Shown: one piece after another, positions 11,228 through 22,029 of the stretch
Layout of the letters: every line of letters starts with the position of its first letter
How positions within the stretch are numbered: the first letter of the stretch is position 1
Source: Calliopum simillimum
Lineage: Eukaryota; Arthropoda; Insecta; Diptera; Lauxaniidae
Length of the DNA: 64,000 nt
Direction of reading: 5' to 3'
Assembly: GCA_951812925.1 (NCBI GenBank)
Contig: OX638369.1
Span: forward strand, 26,802,533 to 26,866,532
Position numbers and translations under genes: made by a program
Notes under the pieces: generated by a model
Databases searched by the model: none
What the model was told of the DNA's origin: nothing
Seen by the model: only the letters and a program-made list of their open reading frames with translations

Positions 11228-12618
11228 AGATGGTCTAAAAAGAAAGTTCACACAAGTGAAATAGCAAAGTTTAATGTACGATATGGAAACTTTTTATTGC
11301 TAAAGGTAGTTGACATCTCTGAGAATCACTTAGAATTTTTACACATTGACATTTCTTCGTTATACAACTGTTTTAACATCACTAAAATATTTGCAGAATC
11401 GGAAAAAGTTCGATAAAATTTAATTTATTTCTTCAAAAAGCACTATACGGCCGCAAAGGTGCACAGAAAAATTTGTGCACTTTATGGAGAAGGTATTTTA
11501 TTGAAAAGGTCAGTTGCAAATTGGTATGATAGATTCCATTGATGATTTTCAATTTTTGATGTAAAAGACGCACGTAAATATAATCGACCATTCACTATGA
11601 TGCAATTCTTGAAAAGGTGGAGGAAGACCGACACATAAGCAGTCGCTACATAAGTAATCTGAGTGAAAAAAATCTTACTGACCGCATTTCAGTATGTGAA
11701 CCTCTTCTGATCTCGAACCATTTTTGCACAGCTTGCTTACTTGTGACGAAAAATAGATAACGTATGATAGTAATGTGCGAAAATGATCATGGTCAAATCG
11801 AGGTAAGCCTACCCAAACCGATGCAAAGCCGTAACTGACGCCAAGAAAGGTTTCGCTTAGTATTTGGTGGATTGGCAATGGTCCTGTGCACTACGAGCTA
11901 CATTGGCGTGGCCAAACGATTACGTAACTTGGAACTGTATTGTCAATAATTAATAAAATTGAATGAAGCGCTCAAGTAAAGTAGTAAACAGAAAAAGCGT
12001 CATCTTTCATCACGACAACGTTATCCCAAATACTTCTTAAGTTACCCGCCAAAAGCTTGGCTGTGAAGTTTTAATGCATCCATCATATAGCACAGACCTT
12101 GCACCATTGTATTGCCATTTACTTATTTGTTGCAGAATTATCTTGATGGCATAAAATGGAATTCCCTAGAGGATTTCAAAAAAGTCTTTATCGAGTTTTT
12201 CGAGCAGAAATCCCAGGAATTTTTTAAGAACGGTATTATAGTTTTGACCGAAAGATGGCGAGCGGTGGTCAATAACAATGGAAAATATTTGAATCAATCA
12301 GGCATGTTCTGAAATCCGCTTCCCTTCGGAAACGGAATGAAATCAATCTTCAAGAGTTCTGCATTGCTACAAATAAGATGGAATCGGATTTGTATTTCAA
12401 CAAATAAAATATGGTAATGGTGCCTTTTCGATTTACCGAAACATAAATCCAATGTAGCGTTACTTATCGAAATGTGGAGCTCTTGAAGATTGCTTTCATT
12501 CCGTTTCCGAAGTGAATTGGATTTCGGAACATGCCTGAATAAAGTTATTTGATAAATGAAAAAAAAAAAACTTGGTTAAACTTAGCTCACTTTTCTGAAC
12601 TTTCTTTTTAGCCAACCT
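11228..12618 (+). pseudogene. Decayed mariner (irritans/mellifera-like) transposase
   Basis: Imperfect terminal repeats: AGATGGTCTAAAAAGAAAG at 11228, and the inverse of GGTTGGCTAAAAAGAAAG at 12618, both flanked by TA. In three frames broken by stops and frameshifts one reads mariner landmarks: ICALYGEG (near 11485), the first catalytic region CDEKWITYDS (near 11740), HHDN (near 12010), MHPSYSTDLAPLY (near 12070), and a C-terminal stretch 12112-12312 (LDGIKWNSLEDFKKV, GIIVLTERWRAVV). The third catalytic Asp reads Tyr. It is dead, and a 241-bp MITE is inserted at its 3' end. Confidence 0.85.
12298..12538. mobile_element. 241-bp palindromic MITE, family B, copy 1
   Basis: Begins TCAGGCATGTTC and ends GAACATGCCTGA, with arms of about 80 bp (GGAACGGAATGAAATCAATC-type blocks mirrored by GATTGCTTTCATTCCG). 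It is the same length as the copy at 36021-36261, whose interior is inverted. It lies inside the 3' end of the decayed mariner, so it arrived later. Confidence 0.85.
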
Positions 12619-15417
12619 TATATTTTCATAAAAAATGTTGCATAATTTTGGAAACTTGTTTTATTACTATTATATCAATTGAATACCCATAAATACTTTA
12701 GCATAAAAAGCACCTAAAATTATGCTACATTTTTTTACGAAAATGTTGTGGGAATGCATTCAAATAAAGTTTCGAAAGTCTGCAAAAATTTATTAAAGCG
12801 TTTTAATCTTATTATATGATTTTTATTGAGAGATTATAAATTTTCCACATGGGTAATTAGAGTTCATAAGTACATACGTACTTATAAGTGGTATGCATTT
12901 GACGAAGACTTTTATCGGTACTTGAATTGGATACCAAACTGGATACGTTCAAGTTGAACTCTTGTTGCATTTGAATTTTTGTTTGTCCAGTGTTTCTTAA
13001 ATGCTGCGGAATATACTACAGAATTTTTTTCTATTCAGCTGTATTCTTGAAATGTCTATACAATATCGAGGCCATATTAAAATGAAATCTATTTTACTAG
13101 AGTCTTATACGATCCTGAAGTTATAGTCATAATATTATTTTAACATAGATTTTAGCCGAAATTTTAGTTGTATGACCCCACCTATAGCTCGGTTTATAAC
13201 GGCAACATATCGAGTTTTCAATAGAAAAACATACATCCAATCATAGGATTATTTGTATGGAAGTATTGCGCACTTTTTATCCATTTGTGCCAGAAAAACA
13301 ATGAAGCATGAAAAGCAACACAAATGCTTTGTGGCGTATGTCGCCATAAGGGAGAGCACCAATGGCTTAGGGCATTCATTGAATGTGGCATTCGATGGAA
13401 ACTTATTACGTTCTTGCTAACAGAAAAATTACGATTTAATGTTTTTTTATCTGCAAATGTACATTAGTGCGTATGTATGTACTTGTAGTACGTATGAAAA
13501 TTGTCAATATACGCAATAGTGAAAATAAAAAGTTTTTATTTTCCTTTTGTTTGTTTTTGTTGCAAAGATAAAAGTAATTTTTATATATGTTGAATCATTC
13601 ACTTGTCACTATCAGCAGCTTGTGCTTTTTTCTTGTAATGTTATATCAACAGTGTAAAATTTTATCTGCATACTTATACAGCTACACATGTGTAGATATG
13701 TATAAAATTGCGAATCTGTTGATTCATATTCGTCCTCATTTTGTTTATATTTTATTTTCATATCGATTTTCTCTATCATTTGATTCTGCATTTTAGAGTA
13801 TGGTTTTAAATTATAGCCCGATATGTGCTTTATCCATCATATACTGCGCATAAGCATTCACTGACATACGGTTTGGTATATTGGTCAGCATTCATATGCG
13901 ACGGAATCTATCTCTGACCATATCAGTGTATTTACATTTGTACTGTGAAGCGTTCTGATTAAGCGAATGTTTGTGCACAATCAAATTGCTTTGTACGTGC
14001 AGTATCCAGATGATATACTGTGCAATTTCCGGTTTTAGTGCAAGATGCATCATCACATTAAAAAAAAAAAAAAAAAATAGATTAAAACAAAAGAATATCT
14101 GGAGGAGGAAGAAAAGTAAAAAAGAATCCCAGCGGAGACACTACATATACATTGAAAAATTTTTAAGTTTGCGATATGGAGAGAAAAAAATACGGAAATA
14201 ATAATGGGAGTAAATGCGTCCATATTTTTAATCGGACATATTCAGATACCCACCGTAGCGCGGTTTTTGTACGTTTCTCAGAGATCTTCACTTGTGGGAG
14301 GGTGAAAATTTTTGCATTTAAACAAATTGACATGAGACCGTTTTGGGAATCACCATTTTATGGGCATCAACTTACTTATGAATCAGAATTTATACATAGG
14401 AAAACTAAAGAATTCTGGCTTGTGTATTTTATTGCTTATGTTGGCTTATGTCGCACAATGGTCTAGAATATAATTCAATCTGGTCATAACTCTTTCCTGG
14501 TCATTTTTTTAAAAAAAAAAAATCATCTTTTATGTTCTGGGGGTCGCTAACTTGAAATCTGAAAACTTTTTTTTTAAAAATCAAAATGGCGTATCCAAAT
14601 CTTCAGAAGATAGATCATATTATTCGTACCATAAGTTTCAGAAGGTAAAATCATTTAGTTTTAAAGAAACACTCATTTAAACTTTCACATATTTTAACAG
14701 ATTTTTTGAAAAAATTACCATTTTCTGAATTCATCAAGTTTAAGACACGAAAACTCAGAAATGGTATTATTTTTTGGTATTCTGGTACTTGAGATATGTT
14801 ATCTAGATATTTAACTTTAAATTTTTGCAAAATAAACGTAACATTTGATACAAAAATTTTCGGAGTTATGACCAGCCAGCGCTCAGATCCTATAATACCT
14901 ATAAAAAACTGTGTTTTTTTTATATACAAAATTCAGACCAATTTGTTTCTGTTTGTTGATTTTTTCAAGATCTGTGGTATTAAAAAACTCAAAGAGGGAA
15001 AACGTAGAAATTCAGTATCTCCTGAAGGGGAGCACCAATGATTTCTCGGATTTAGATTTTAGATTTTTAGATCAGGAAATTTAGGCATGTTAAAAATGGC
15101 AAAATTTTTGGGATTTTGATCATATATCTAAACATATTCTTGAAAATTCAGCATCTAGATTTCTGGGGGAAAAAGTACCTTTTATCATCATAAAAGGCCG
15201 TAGAAACTTTCTGCATTCTGAAAAATGTTTCATTATTTTAGGTTGATAATGCTTCCAGCACGGTGTGTGTTCGTTAAGTGAGCTTTCATTTACATGATAG
15301 TTTTCAGGTTTTTCAAGGAAAATGTTTTATATTAATGTAATATGCAACATTGCATTATTTTCTTCTTCATCGCTGTCATATTACTTTTCACGGAGTTATT
15401 TTTTTATTTTCGGGAAT
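12619..15417. other. No gene seen
   Basis: AT-rich intergenic DNA. Frames at 13587-13796 and 14176-14466 show no domain or codon signal. The 14500-15200 part has repeat-like phrases that partly resemble 51100-51400, but I cannot define an element. Confidence 0.4.
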
Positions 15418-15700
15418 AGGTAATCAAGGTCTCAGCCCATATGAGCAAAAGTTTCAAAATATTATACTAAATGCGTTTTTAGAGATAACCCAACGAAACT
15501 TCATTCAAACACGCAAAACTGTCAATTGAAGCTCTGAGAAAAAACTAGACAAACTCGGAGAAGAGGGCGTGCCTCCTCCCATTTAAGCAAAAGTTTGAAA
15601 AAGCTGTACTGAAAGAGTTTTTTAAGATCTGAATTCAGTCAAGAAGGCGTGGCATCTCCCATACAAGCAAATTTTTTAAAATAATGCAGTGTAGAGAATA
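15418..15700 (+). repeat. DINE/Helentron-like internal repeat units
   Basis: Two degenerate units with GAAGAGGGCGTGCCTCCTCC (near 15563) and AAGAAGGCGTGGCATCTCCC (near 15642), followed by ATACAAGCAAATTTT and preceded by the AATTGAAGCTCTGAGAAAAA piece. They belong to the same family as 6.5, 7.5, 19.3 and 20.3 kb. Confidence 0.6.
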
Positions 15701-16530
15701 TATTTTTTCTGCAATTTCAACGGCTTTTCGAAAAAATACATGGTTAAAGTAAAGCGTGAGATATTGAACTGATTAAATAGAAAGGTTTAGTTTAGTTTTG
15801 ATTCGAGCTCAAAATAAGTGCGTGTTTAAATCAGAGGCACTGGTTTTTTGATATTTTTATACTTTTCTTTTTGTTGAGTTTTCTGATAGACGTGACACTT
15901 CAAATTAATTTAAAACCACGGTATAAAAAATAAATGAACAATAAAATGCACTTAATTATATAAAAATACATTAATAAAAGAAAAAAAGTCACTCAATTCA
16001 AGCTCGATTTAAAAAGCAAATGATGGGTAAACAAAATAAAACAATCCCATAAAAATTATTGTTTCTTTCAGAAACTCAATCATGTTACTAAATTCTTATA
16101 AAAAAAATTATCATGTAATAAAAAGGGCCTAAAATACTTGAAAAAATCAAGTGCGAATTCCAGATTTTAATTTAATTATTACAGCAATTTATAGCGTAAT
16201 TGAGCTATAAATTGATTGCGGCTAAGCAAGTAACTATTAATGAGCTATCATTATTTTCACATTAAGAAAGAGCGTTTAATAACTAAGGGCGCAAAGAATT
16301 GCTACAGAGATTGTTTAGCATTAGTAATACAGTCTATTTGCATTGTCCTTAAAAGCTAAGTCCATTCAACCTGTAACCGCTTATTAACTAAAACATGCAC
16401 GTATTACATTTCATTTTCTTTATTCACTTAACCTGATTCTAATAAGTTATTAATTTAAAATTTAATTTAATTACGAATACCCCAAGCAGCTGCATTTTCC
16501 CATCATACGGCCTTTAAATAGTCCCACTTA

Positions 16531-16694
16531 TTGAATGATATAAAGCGTGGGCCATCTGCTACAACTGAAAGCATTTTTTGGGATCTAGTACATTGTATGA
16601 AATCCCCGCGGTATGGAATAGATTGGTTTACGCCTCAACAACGTTCTGAAATATTGGAAACTTATTATCAAAGTGAATGCTCTGTGTTCGAAAT
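16531..16694 (+). pseudogene. N-terminal fragment of a mariner-like transposase
   Basis: The frame reads WFTPQQRSEILETYYQSEC followed by SVFEI. This matches the first helix-turn-helix of mariner-family proteins and aligns with MNRLTKEQRLQIVQIYFENN of the neighbouring element. It stops at 16694, where the DD41D element begins. No continuation is visible after 18000, so this is a short remnant at or next to the insertion site. Confidence 0.55.
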
Positions 16695-17998
16695 AAGGGT
16701 GTTTTTTTTAGAGGTATAGAACTTTGAATTGAAATAAAACACAAGAAAATCGTTTTAATGTCCATCAATTTGGCTTTATTGGAAGGATAATTTTATGCCA
16801 TTAATGTTTAAATATGATTTCGGGCATGTGGCCACCGCGGCTGGCTCGAATAAAGCCAATTCTACAGGTCCAATTTTCAACCACTTTTTCGAGCATATGG
16901 GGCCGTATGTCGGCAATAACGCCACGAATGTTGGCTTCCAAGTCCCCTAACGTTTCTGGTTTGTTGGCGTAGATGAGCGACTTCACAAATCCCCAAAGAA
17001 AATAATCCAATGGTGTCAAATCACATGATCTTGGTGGCCAATTGACAGGTCCATTCCGCGAAATTATGCGCTCATCGAATGTTTCCTTCAATAAATCGAT
17101 TGTGACGTGCGCTGTGTGGCATGTAGCGCCGTCTTGTTGGAACCACAACTCATCCACATTCATGCCATCCAATTCGGGAACAAAATAGTCGGTTATCATG
17201 GCTCTATACCGGTCTCCATTAACGGTAACTGACTCTCCAGCATTATTTCGGAAGAAGTATGGCCCAATGACTCCACCAGCCCATAGAGCACACCAAACAG
17301 TCAGTTTTTGTGGATGTAATGGCGTTTCAAGGGTCTCATGTGGATTCTCTTCACTCCAAATGCGGCAATTTCGCTTGTTGACGTAGCCATTCAACCAAAA
17401 ATGAGCCTCATCACTGAACAAAATTTTGCGATGAAAATCAGCATCGAGATCAATCTCATTTTCGGCCCATACACCAAAAGCACGACGCATTGCATGGTCT
17501 CGCGGCTTTAATTCTTGCACAAGCTGGATCTTGTAAGGTCGCAAGCCAAGATCTTTGCGCAAAATCTTCCATAAAGTTGATGGACAAAGCTCCAATTGCT
17601 GTGCACGGTGGCGAATCGATTCATTCAGGTCCTCTTCAACATTTTGCTCTACAGCGGCAATTGTTTCTTCGGTGCGCACTGTTCGACGTCTCTGCGGATG
17701 CGTATTATCACATAGACTAAACGTAGTGCGAAAACGATCCATGGTTAACCGAATTAATTGCTCTGATGGACGATTATGTCGACCATAAAATGGACGGAGC
17801 TTGCGGTAAACTTCGCGAACTGAACCATTATTTTCGAAATAAATTTGCACGATTTGCAAGCGCTGTTCTTTTGTCAACCTGTTCATGATGAAATGGCAAA
17901 CCAAACTGAACATAAATGACATTAGAATTGCCAGATTTGACCACAAAATGCCAATTTTATCTCTATTCGAAAAACAAAACTCTAAAAAAAACACCCTT
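16695..17998 (-). mobile_element. Complete DD41D (rosa-type) mariner element
   Basis: About 1.3 kb. The 19-bp terminal repeats AAGGGTGTTTTTTTTAGAG (16695-16713, and inverted at 17980-17998) are identical, with weaker similarity further inward. TA is present at both borders (16694-16695 overlapping, 17999-18000). It encodes a single uninterrupted transposase. Perfect ends plus an intact frame suggest a young, possibly competent copy. Confidence 0.92.
16801..17886 (-). CDS. DD41D mariner transposase, intact
   Basis: 361 residues from the ATG at 17886; the frame stays open 36 codons upstream, but that part runs into the terminal repeat, so MNRLTKEQ is the likely start. The N-terminal helix-turn-helix (about 1-40) and a second one (about 85-115) bind the ends. 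The catalytic domain has FSDEAHFW (D159), WFQQDGATCHTA (D252) and CDLTPLDYFLWG (D294). There are 41 residues between D252 and D294, the DD41D spacing that defines the rosa group of IS630/Tc1/mariner transposases. The family cuts and pastes DNA at TA sites in the nucleus. All three Asp are present and there are no stops. Confidence 0.93.
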   Translation of the reverse strand: MNRLTKEQRLQIVQIYFENNGSVREVYRKLRPFYGRHNRPSEQLIRLTMDRFRTTFSLCDNTHPQRRRTVRTEETIAAVEQNVEEDLNESIRHRAQQLELCPSTLWKILRKDLGLRPYKIQLVQELKPRDHAMRRAFGVWAENEIDLDADFHRKILFSDEAHFWLNGYVNKRNCRIWSEENPHETLETPLHPQKLTVWCALWAGGVIGPYFFRNNAGESVTVNGDRYRAMITDYFVPELDGMNVDELWFQQDGATCHTAHVTIDLLKETFDERIISRNGPVNWPPRSCDLTPLDYFLWGFVKSLIYANKPETLGDLEANIRGVIADIRPHMLEKVVENWTCRIGFIRASRGGHMPEIIFKH

Positions 17999-18639
17999 TA
18001 GTTTGAACTGTGAACCAACTGAGATTGCCAAGTTAATTGTCTACTTATAAACACAAGTTATCTTCATGTCGCCACCGATCTCAGGAAATGAAAATGAGGC
18101 TTTAAAAAAAAGGGAAAATATCTACAGGTGACCCACCCTTTACAAGCATGATCTATAACATTTTCACTTTACCTTTGATTGACTTATTGTAATAATTGCA
18201 ACTTTTCGTTATAATTAAAAAAAAATTCATTTTAATTAATAGCAAATTATAAGTAATTTGTAAATATCGATACATTTATCGATTGCAGTTGTTCTATTAC
18301 TTGCTATTATTATTATTATTATCATGCATTTTTTTGCTACAGCACTATATCCACGATAGTGCTCTAATTACACTAGTGCTAGTCATTTTACTAAAATATA
18401 CTAAGTCCGTGTATTTGGTTTTATGCTTCTCAGAAATGTTGCCAATCATTCACTCACTTTGACAGGGGCGCTAAATTTAACGCACGCTTGCCGGCGGATA
18501 TGGATTTTGTACCTTTGTATAGAAAAGGTTTTCATTGCATTTTTATCAGTTTTTTTTTTTATAAATATTCAATTTAAGGATTAATCTATCAACTTGCATC
18601 AATTAATTTGACATTAATGATTGATCTTTAATGCAACTT

Positions 18640-18912
18640 AACATGATCATTTAAGAAAAAACAAAAAAAAAAAAAAAAAACATCTAGCCCCAGATACGGC
18701 AGTTTTGCTTGGTAACATAGCAGCCGAAGTGGAAATGAGCCTCGTCCGAAAAGATGATCTTTTGGAATTTTGGATTTTGGTTTTTTTGTAATTGACTTGG
18801 AATTTAAGATCCAAAATTCGACGATTTCAAAATATGGCGGACAAGGGTCGATAATGCAGATTTTTATCGATAACAAAGTACAACACTTACTATTGGAACA
18901 CCCTTTATATAT
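18640..18912 (-). pseudogene. Mariner-like transposase fragment
   Basis: On the minus strand 18765-18690 reads KIIFSDEAHFHFGCYVTKQN then CRIWG, the first catalytic Asp region. It resembles FSDEAHFWLNGYVNKRNC of the complete element nearby but is clearly a different sequence. The 5' end carries AAAGGGTGTTCC (about 18894-18905), which shares the start of the terminal repeat of that element. A long A run (18662-18681) follows. Most of the gene is missing. Confidence 0.75.
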
Positions 18913-19429
18913 CTCTGTCTTTTATTTTCTATCTTCTATTTATGTTCACTGAAACATAAATTCTCTATCTTTAATTTGTTGGCCATTACTATAAACCGAT
19001 CGAAAAATTATGATTTTTTTTTTTAATATTTCTGTGAAACTCAGAAAAGATCCAAAATCTGTTTCAATCTGCGCATCGATATCTACAAACAGTTTTCAAT
19101 TTCGAAATGCCGCAACTGAATAAATTTTTGGATATTTCCGGTGATCGAGGTGTCATCCTACTCAAAATATGTGACACCTACCTTGCCTGTGGTCATATTT
19201 GAGTTTTTAGTTCTAGTGGATAAATTATAAAATTTTGAAAAGAACGCAAAACTATTAAGGGTGTTACCTTTGGCCTGGCCGAACATTAAGTACCCTACAC
19301 TGCAGTATTTACAAAATGTTGCTCATATGGGAGGAGCCACGCCCTCTTGTCCGAGTTCATCCAGTTTTTGCTCATTTATAGCTTTTAGTGTCTGAGTGAA
19401 ATTTAGTTGGATTATCTGCAGTGACGGAT

Positions 19430-20930
19430 CTAAGTAATTTGCCGCCCTAGGCACTTATATATATCTTTTTCTATTGTTGAAATAGCAAGTGCACTCAATC
19501 TACTTCTCCCCATTGTTGATCCTAAGTAATTTTTGACTCGCTTTAGAACAGAGAAAGACCTTTCAGCAGTGGAATTGGAAATTGGTGTACATATGTACAT
19601 TGTACACGCAATGTCAACATTTGGGAACAATGTGCAGATATCATTTCTAAGAAGAATTTGAAGCAAATCCTATGGCAAATTTTGTATTAAAACATTTTCA
19701 GCACAATAAGACTTGAACTGGAGAAGTTCGTCGCTTAATGATTTTTCTAAATCTTCGGGATATTTTTTTTCGTAATATTTTAGCTTTTTCGCGTAGTTCA
19801 TTGTTTCCCAAGGTTGCCATATCAATTAGACCGCCAAATTTTTCCAAAACCTTCGCATATGACACAGATCTCATTTTTAAATCACAGATCAACTGATCTA
19901 AAATTACATTGAATGTAGAAATTCTGAAATTATTTCTGCCACTCGTTTCCTCATCTCTTGTTTCATCAAACTGCAATGCACACGTTCTTTTTCTTGGAGA
20001 AATCGTTTTGTATTTCTTAATGACAGATATCTCCAGGGCTTTTTTTTCGGTAAGATCAAATTCGTCACGAGTAGCTTGAATTATACTGATTAGGACATTG
20101 TACAGTTCAATCAATTTCCCCAGGTTTGTTTTTACATCTTGCAAGATCGTGCTAACGGCGCACAGTGGGGCAAGGAGCTCTCATATGTGGCATCAAATAA
20201 ACGGAGCTACGCACTGCAACCAAATTACATATACATACTAAGGATGGATCACTTAAGCTTTCAACAAAATTTGGTCGAATTTGAACAAGAGGGCGTGGCA
20301 CCTCCCATACAAGCCAAATCTTAAAAACTCTATACTGATGGTACTATCTGAGATAATCATACCAAATTTCGCACACTTGCTACCAATAATGTAGGTAAAC
20401 TCTGATAGGAAAATTTGCTAATTCGAATAAGAGGGCGTGGTACTACCCATACAAACAAAGTCTTACAAACTATACTGAGGGTACTATCTGAGATAATCAA
20501 ACCAAATTTCGTACGCTTTCTACCAATAGTATAGGTAAACTCTGGTAGCGAATTCGGACAAGAGGGCGTGGTACCTCCCATACAAGCAAAATCTTAAAAA
20601 CTCTATATTGAGAGTGCTTTCTGAGATAATCGAAGCAAATTTGGTACAATTGCTACAATTGCCGCGGCGGTTATTTTTTTAATACAGAATTCCATATACA
20701 CAAAAAAATTATGTTTCGAATGTTCCTAATTTATTTTTTATACCTTGAGCTTCACATCGTACTTCACCTTAGAATCATTTTCAAAGGCTTCAAGAGCTTT
20801 GCATATGTTGGGTAAGTGTTCACAGAGAACACGAACCGCATCACCATGAGCCGACCATTGCTCGCAGCCGTATAATTCATTCTCACGAATACCCGTGATA
20901 AGAGTTCTTGAGCTTATAATCCTTTGGTCT
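19430..20930 (-). pseudogene. hAT transposase remnant (ZMYM1-like type)
   Basis: Read on the minus strand. 20930-20745 gives a TGIRENELYGCEQWSAHGDA then LCEHLPNICKALEAFENDSK segment. 20144-19698 gives the middle (KKYKTISPRKRTCALQFDET, NFRISTFNVILDQL). 19666-19430 gives the C-terminal dimerisation motif SNSTAERSFSVLKRVKNYL followed by RLSALAISTIE. These are landmarks of hAT transposases related to zinc-finger MYM-type 1-like proteins. The first and middle parts are separated by an inserted tandem array, and the N-terminal zinc finger and first catalytic region are not visible. Non-functional. Confidence 0.85.
20145..20700 (+). repeat. ~140-bp tandem array inside the hAT element
   Basis: Three units starting with GAGGGCGTGG at 20289, 20431 and 20562 (spacing 142 and 131 bp). 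Each continues with (C/T)ACC-CCCATACAA, CTCTATACTGA-GGTA and TATCTGAGATAATC. The unit is the same as in the surrounding DINE-like sequence but in the other orientation. Drosophila DINE-TR1 elements also carry central tandem repeats of about this size. Confidence 0.8.
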
Positions 20931-21689
20931 TATAGAACAATATCTATTTCAATCACACATTTTGCCACCCTGGGCATTTAGTAAACTTTTCTTAAATATC
21001 TTTTATAATCGAATTAATTTAAACGTATGGTACACTACATGGTTGTTTTTAATAGGTTAAATCGACCATTCATAAATAGTGCCGAATTTAATTGTTTTTA
21101 AAGGTAAAATAAAATCAAGTTCAATACTTAAATTATAAAAACTTTTATTTATCACTCCAAAAATTTGCCGCCCCCACAAAATCTGCCGCCCTAGGTAGGT
21201 GCCTACTCGTGCCTTAGGGTAAATCCGCCACTGATTATCTGAAATAACGCTTACAGTACAGCATTTTTAAAATTTTTCTTGTACGGAAGGTGCCATCTTG
21301 TCCGAATTCGCCTAGTTTTTGCTCAGAGCGTGTATTTACTGTCCATAGTAAATATGTGTATTTTGCTTGCGTTATCGGACATTTAATTTGTATGGGCGGT
21401 AGGCGTGTGCACAGTTTTCCCAAAAAATGTATTTCCACGCACAGACAGCCAGCCTACCAGCCAGCAAGTCGGACAGACGGACATGGCTATATCGACTCGG
21501 GAGGCGACGCTGATCAAGAATATATATATTTTTTTATATCTGCCACGCCTCCATTTCCGCGTTACAAACGGAAGGACAAAGTGAATATACCCTGTGTGTT
21601 GGGCATAAAAATGTTATGAATTGACAAAGTTGTGGCCTCTTTCTGTGTGGAATCACATATACAGGGTGGGCGAGAATCTGTAGAACACC

Positions 21690-21995
21690 GGAAAATGTAA
21701 AATTCTCGGGACTATTTTGAAGAACGTTTCCTAGTTTTATTTTTCGAAATTCGCAATAAGAAATGATTTATTTTTAGTGCTATTTTTGCAAGAGGAATAA
21801 GTCGATAAAGGAGAAAATGTAATGTCATACATATTTTGTAACATAATAATCAGTTATCTGGCCGATATAATTTTTTCAATATTATTTCATCAATTTCACA
21901 CTATAAGGTAAATTTTTCGTGGAAACAGAGCTCAATTTTATTCATTTCTAACAAAATGTCAGCTAATTCATAAAATGTTACGATATTTTGCGAGG
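21690..21995. mobile_element. MITE family C, degraded copy
   Basis: The interior matches the family C copies at 55052 and 56337: TAATGTCATACATA, TTATAATTTTTTC-like and ATCAATTTCACACTAT, then AATTTTTCGTGGAAACAGA, CAATTTTATT and TTTCTAACAAAAT. The terminal repeats are not recognisable here. Confidence 0.6.
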
Positions 21996-22029
21996 ACTTT
22001 TATCACTTTCCACGACTTTCGTAATTCTA

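Larger units (their letters stand above)
19419..21233 (-). mobile_element. hAT-superfamily transposon with 8-bp target duplication
   Basis: Terminal repeats CAGTGACGGATCTA (19419) and, inverted at the right end, CAGTGGCGGATTTAC (21233). The flanking 8 bases ATTATCTG are identical at 19411-19418 and 21234-21241, the size typical of hAT elements. It contains minus-strand transposase remains in three pieces, and a foreign tandem array at about 20145-20700. Confidence 0.92.
19260..21615. mobile_element. DINE-1/Helentron-like element split by a hAT insertion
   Basis: The two halves flank the hAT element. The left half carries GGAGGAGCCACGCCCTCTTG (19330). The right half (21242-21615) ends with GGACAGACGGACATGGCTAT, ATCGACTCGGGAGG, GCTGATCAAGAATATATATA and TTACAAACGGAAGG. 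This phrase order is characteristic of Drosophila DINE-1/INE-1 (DNAREP1) elements. A second copy of the right half lies at 62376-62715. Non-coding and non-autonomous. Confidence 0.7.

Noticed and set aside
11156..11416. 86-codon plus-strand frame as a host gene
   Set aside because: It overlaps the 5' terminal repeat and leader of the decayed mariner at 11228; no independent motif.
14176..14466. 96-codon plus-strand frame
   Set aside because: No recognisable motif, and expected by chance in this much sequence.
17198..17788. Several plus-strand frames
   Set aside because: Antisense shadows of the intact DD41D transposase.
18300..18325. TTA/ATT microsatellite as a regulatory site
   Set aside because: A short simple repeat, of a kind found throughout this AT-rich DNA.
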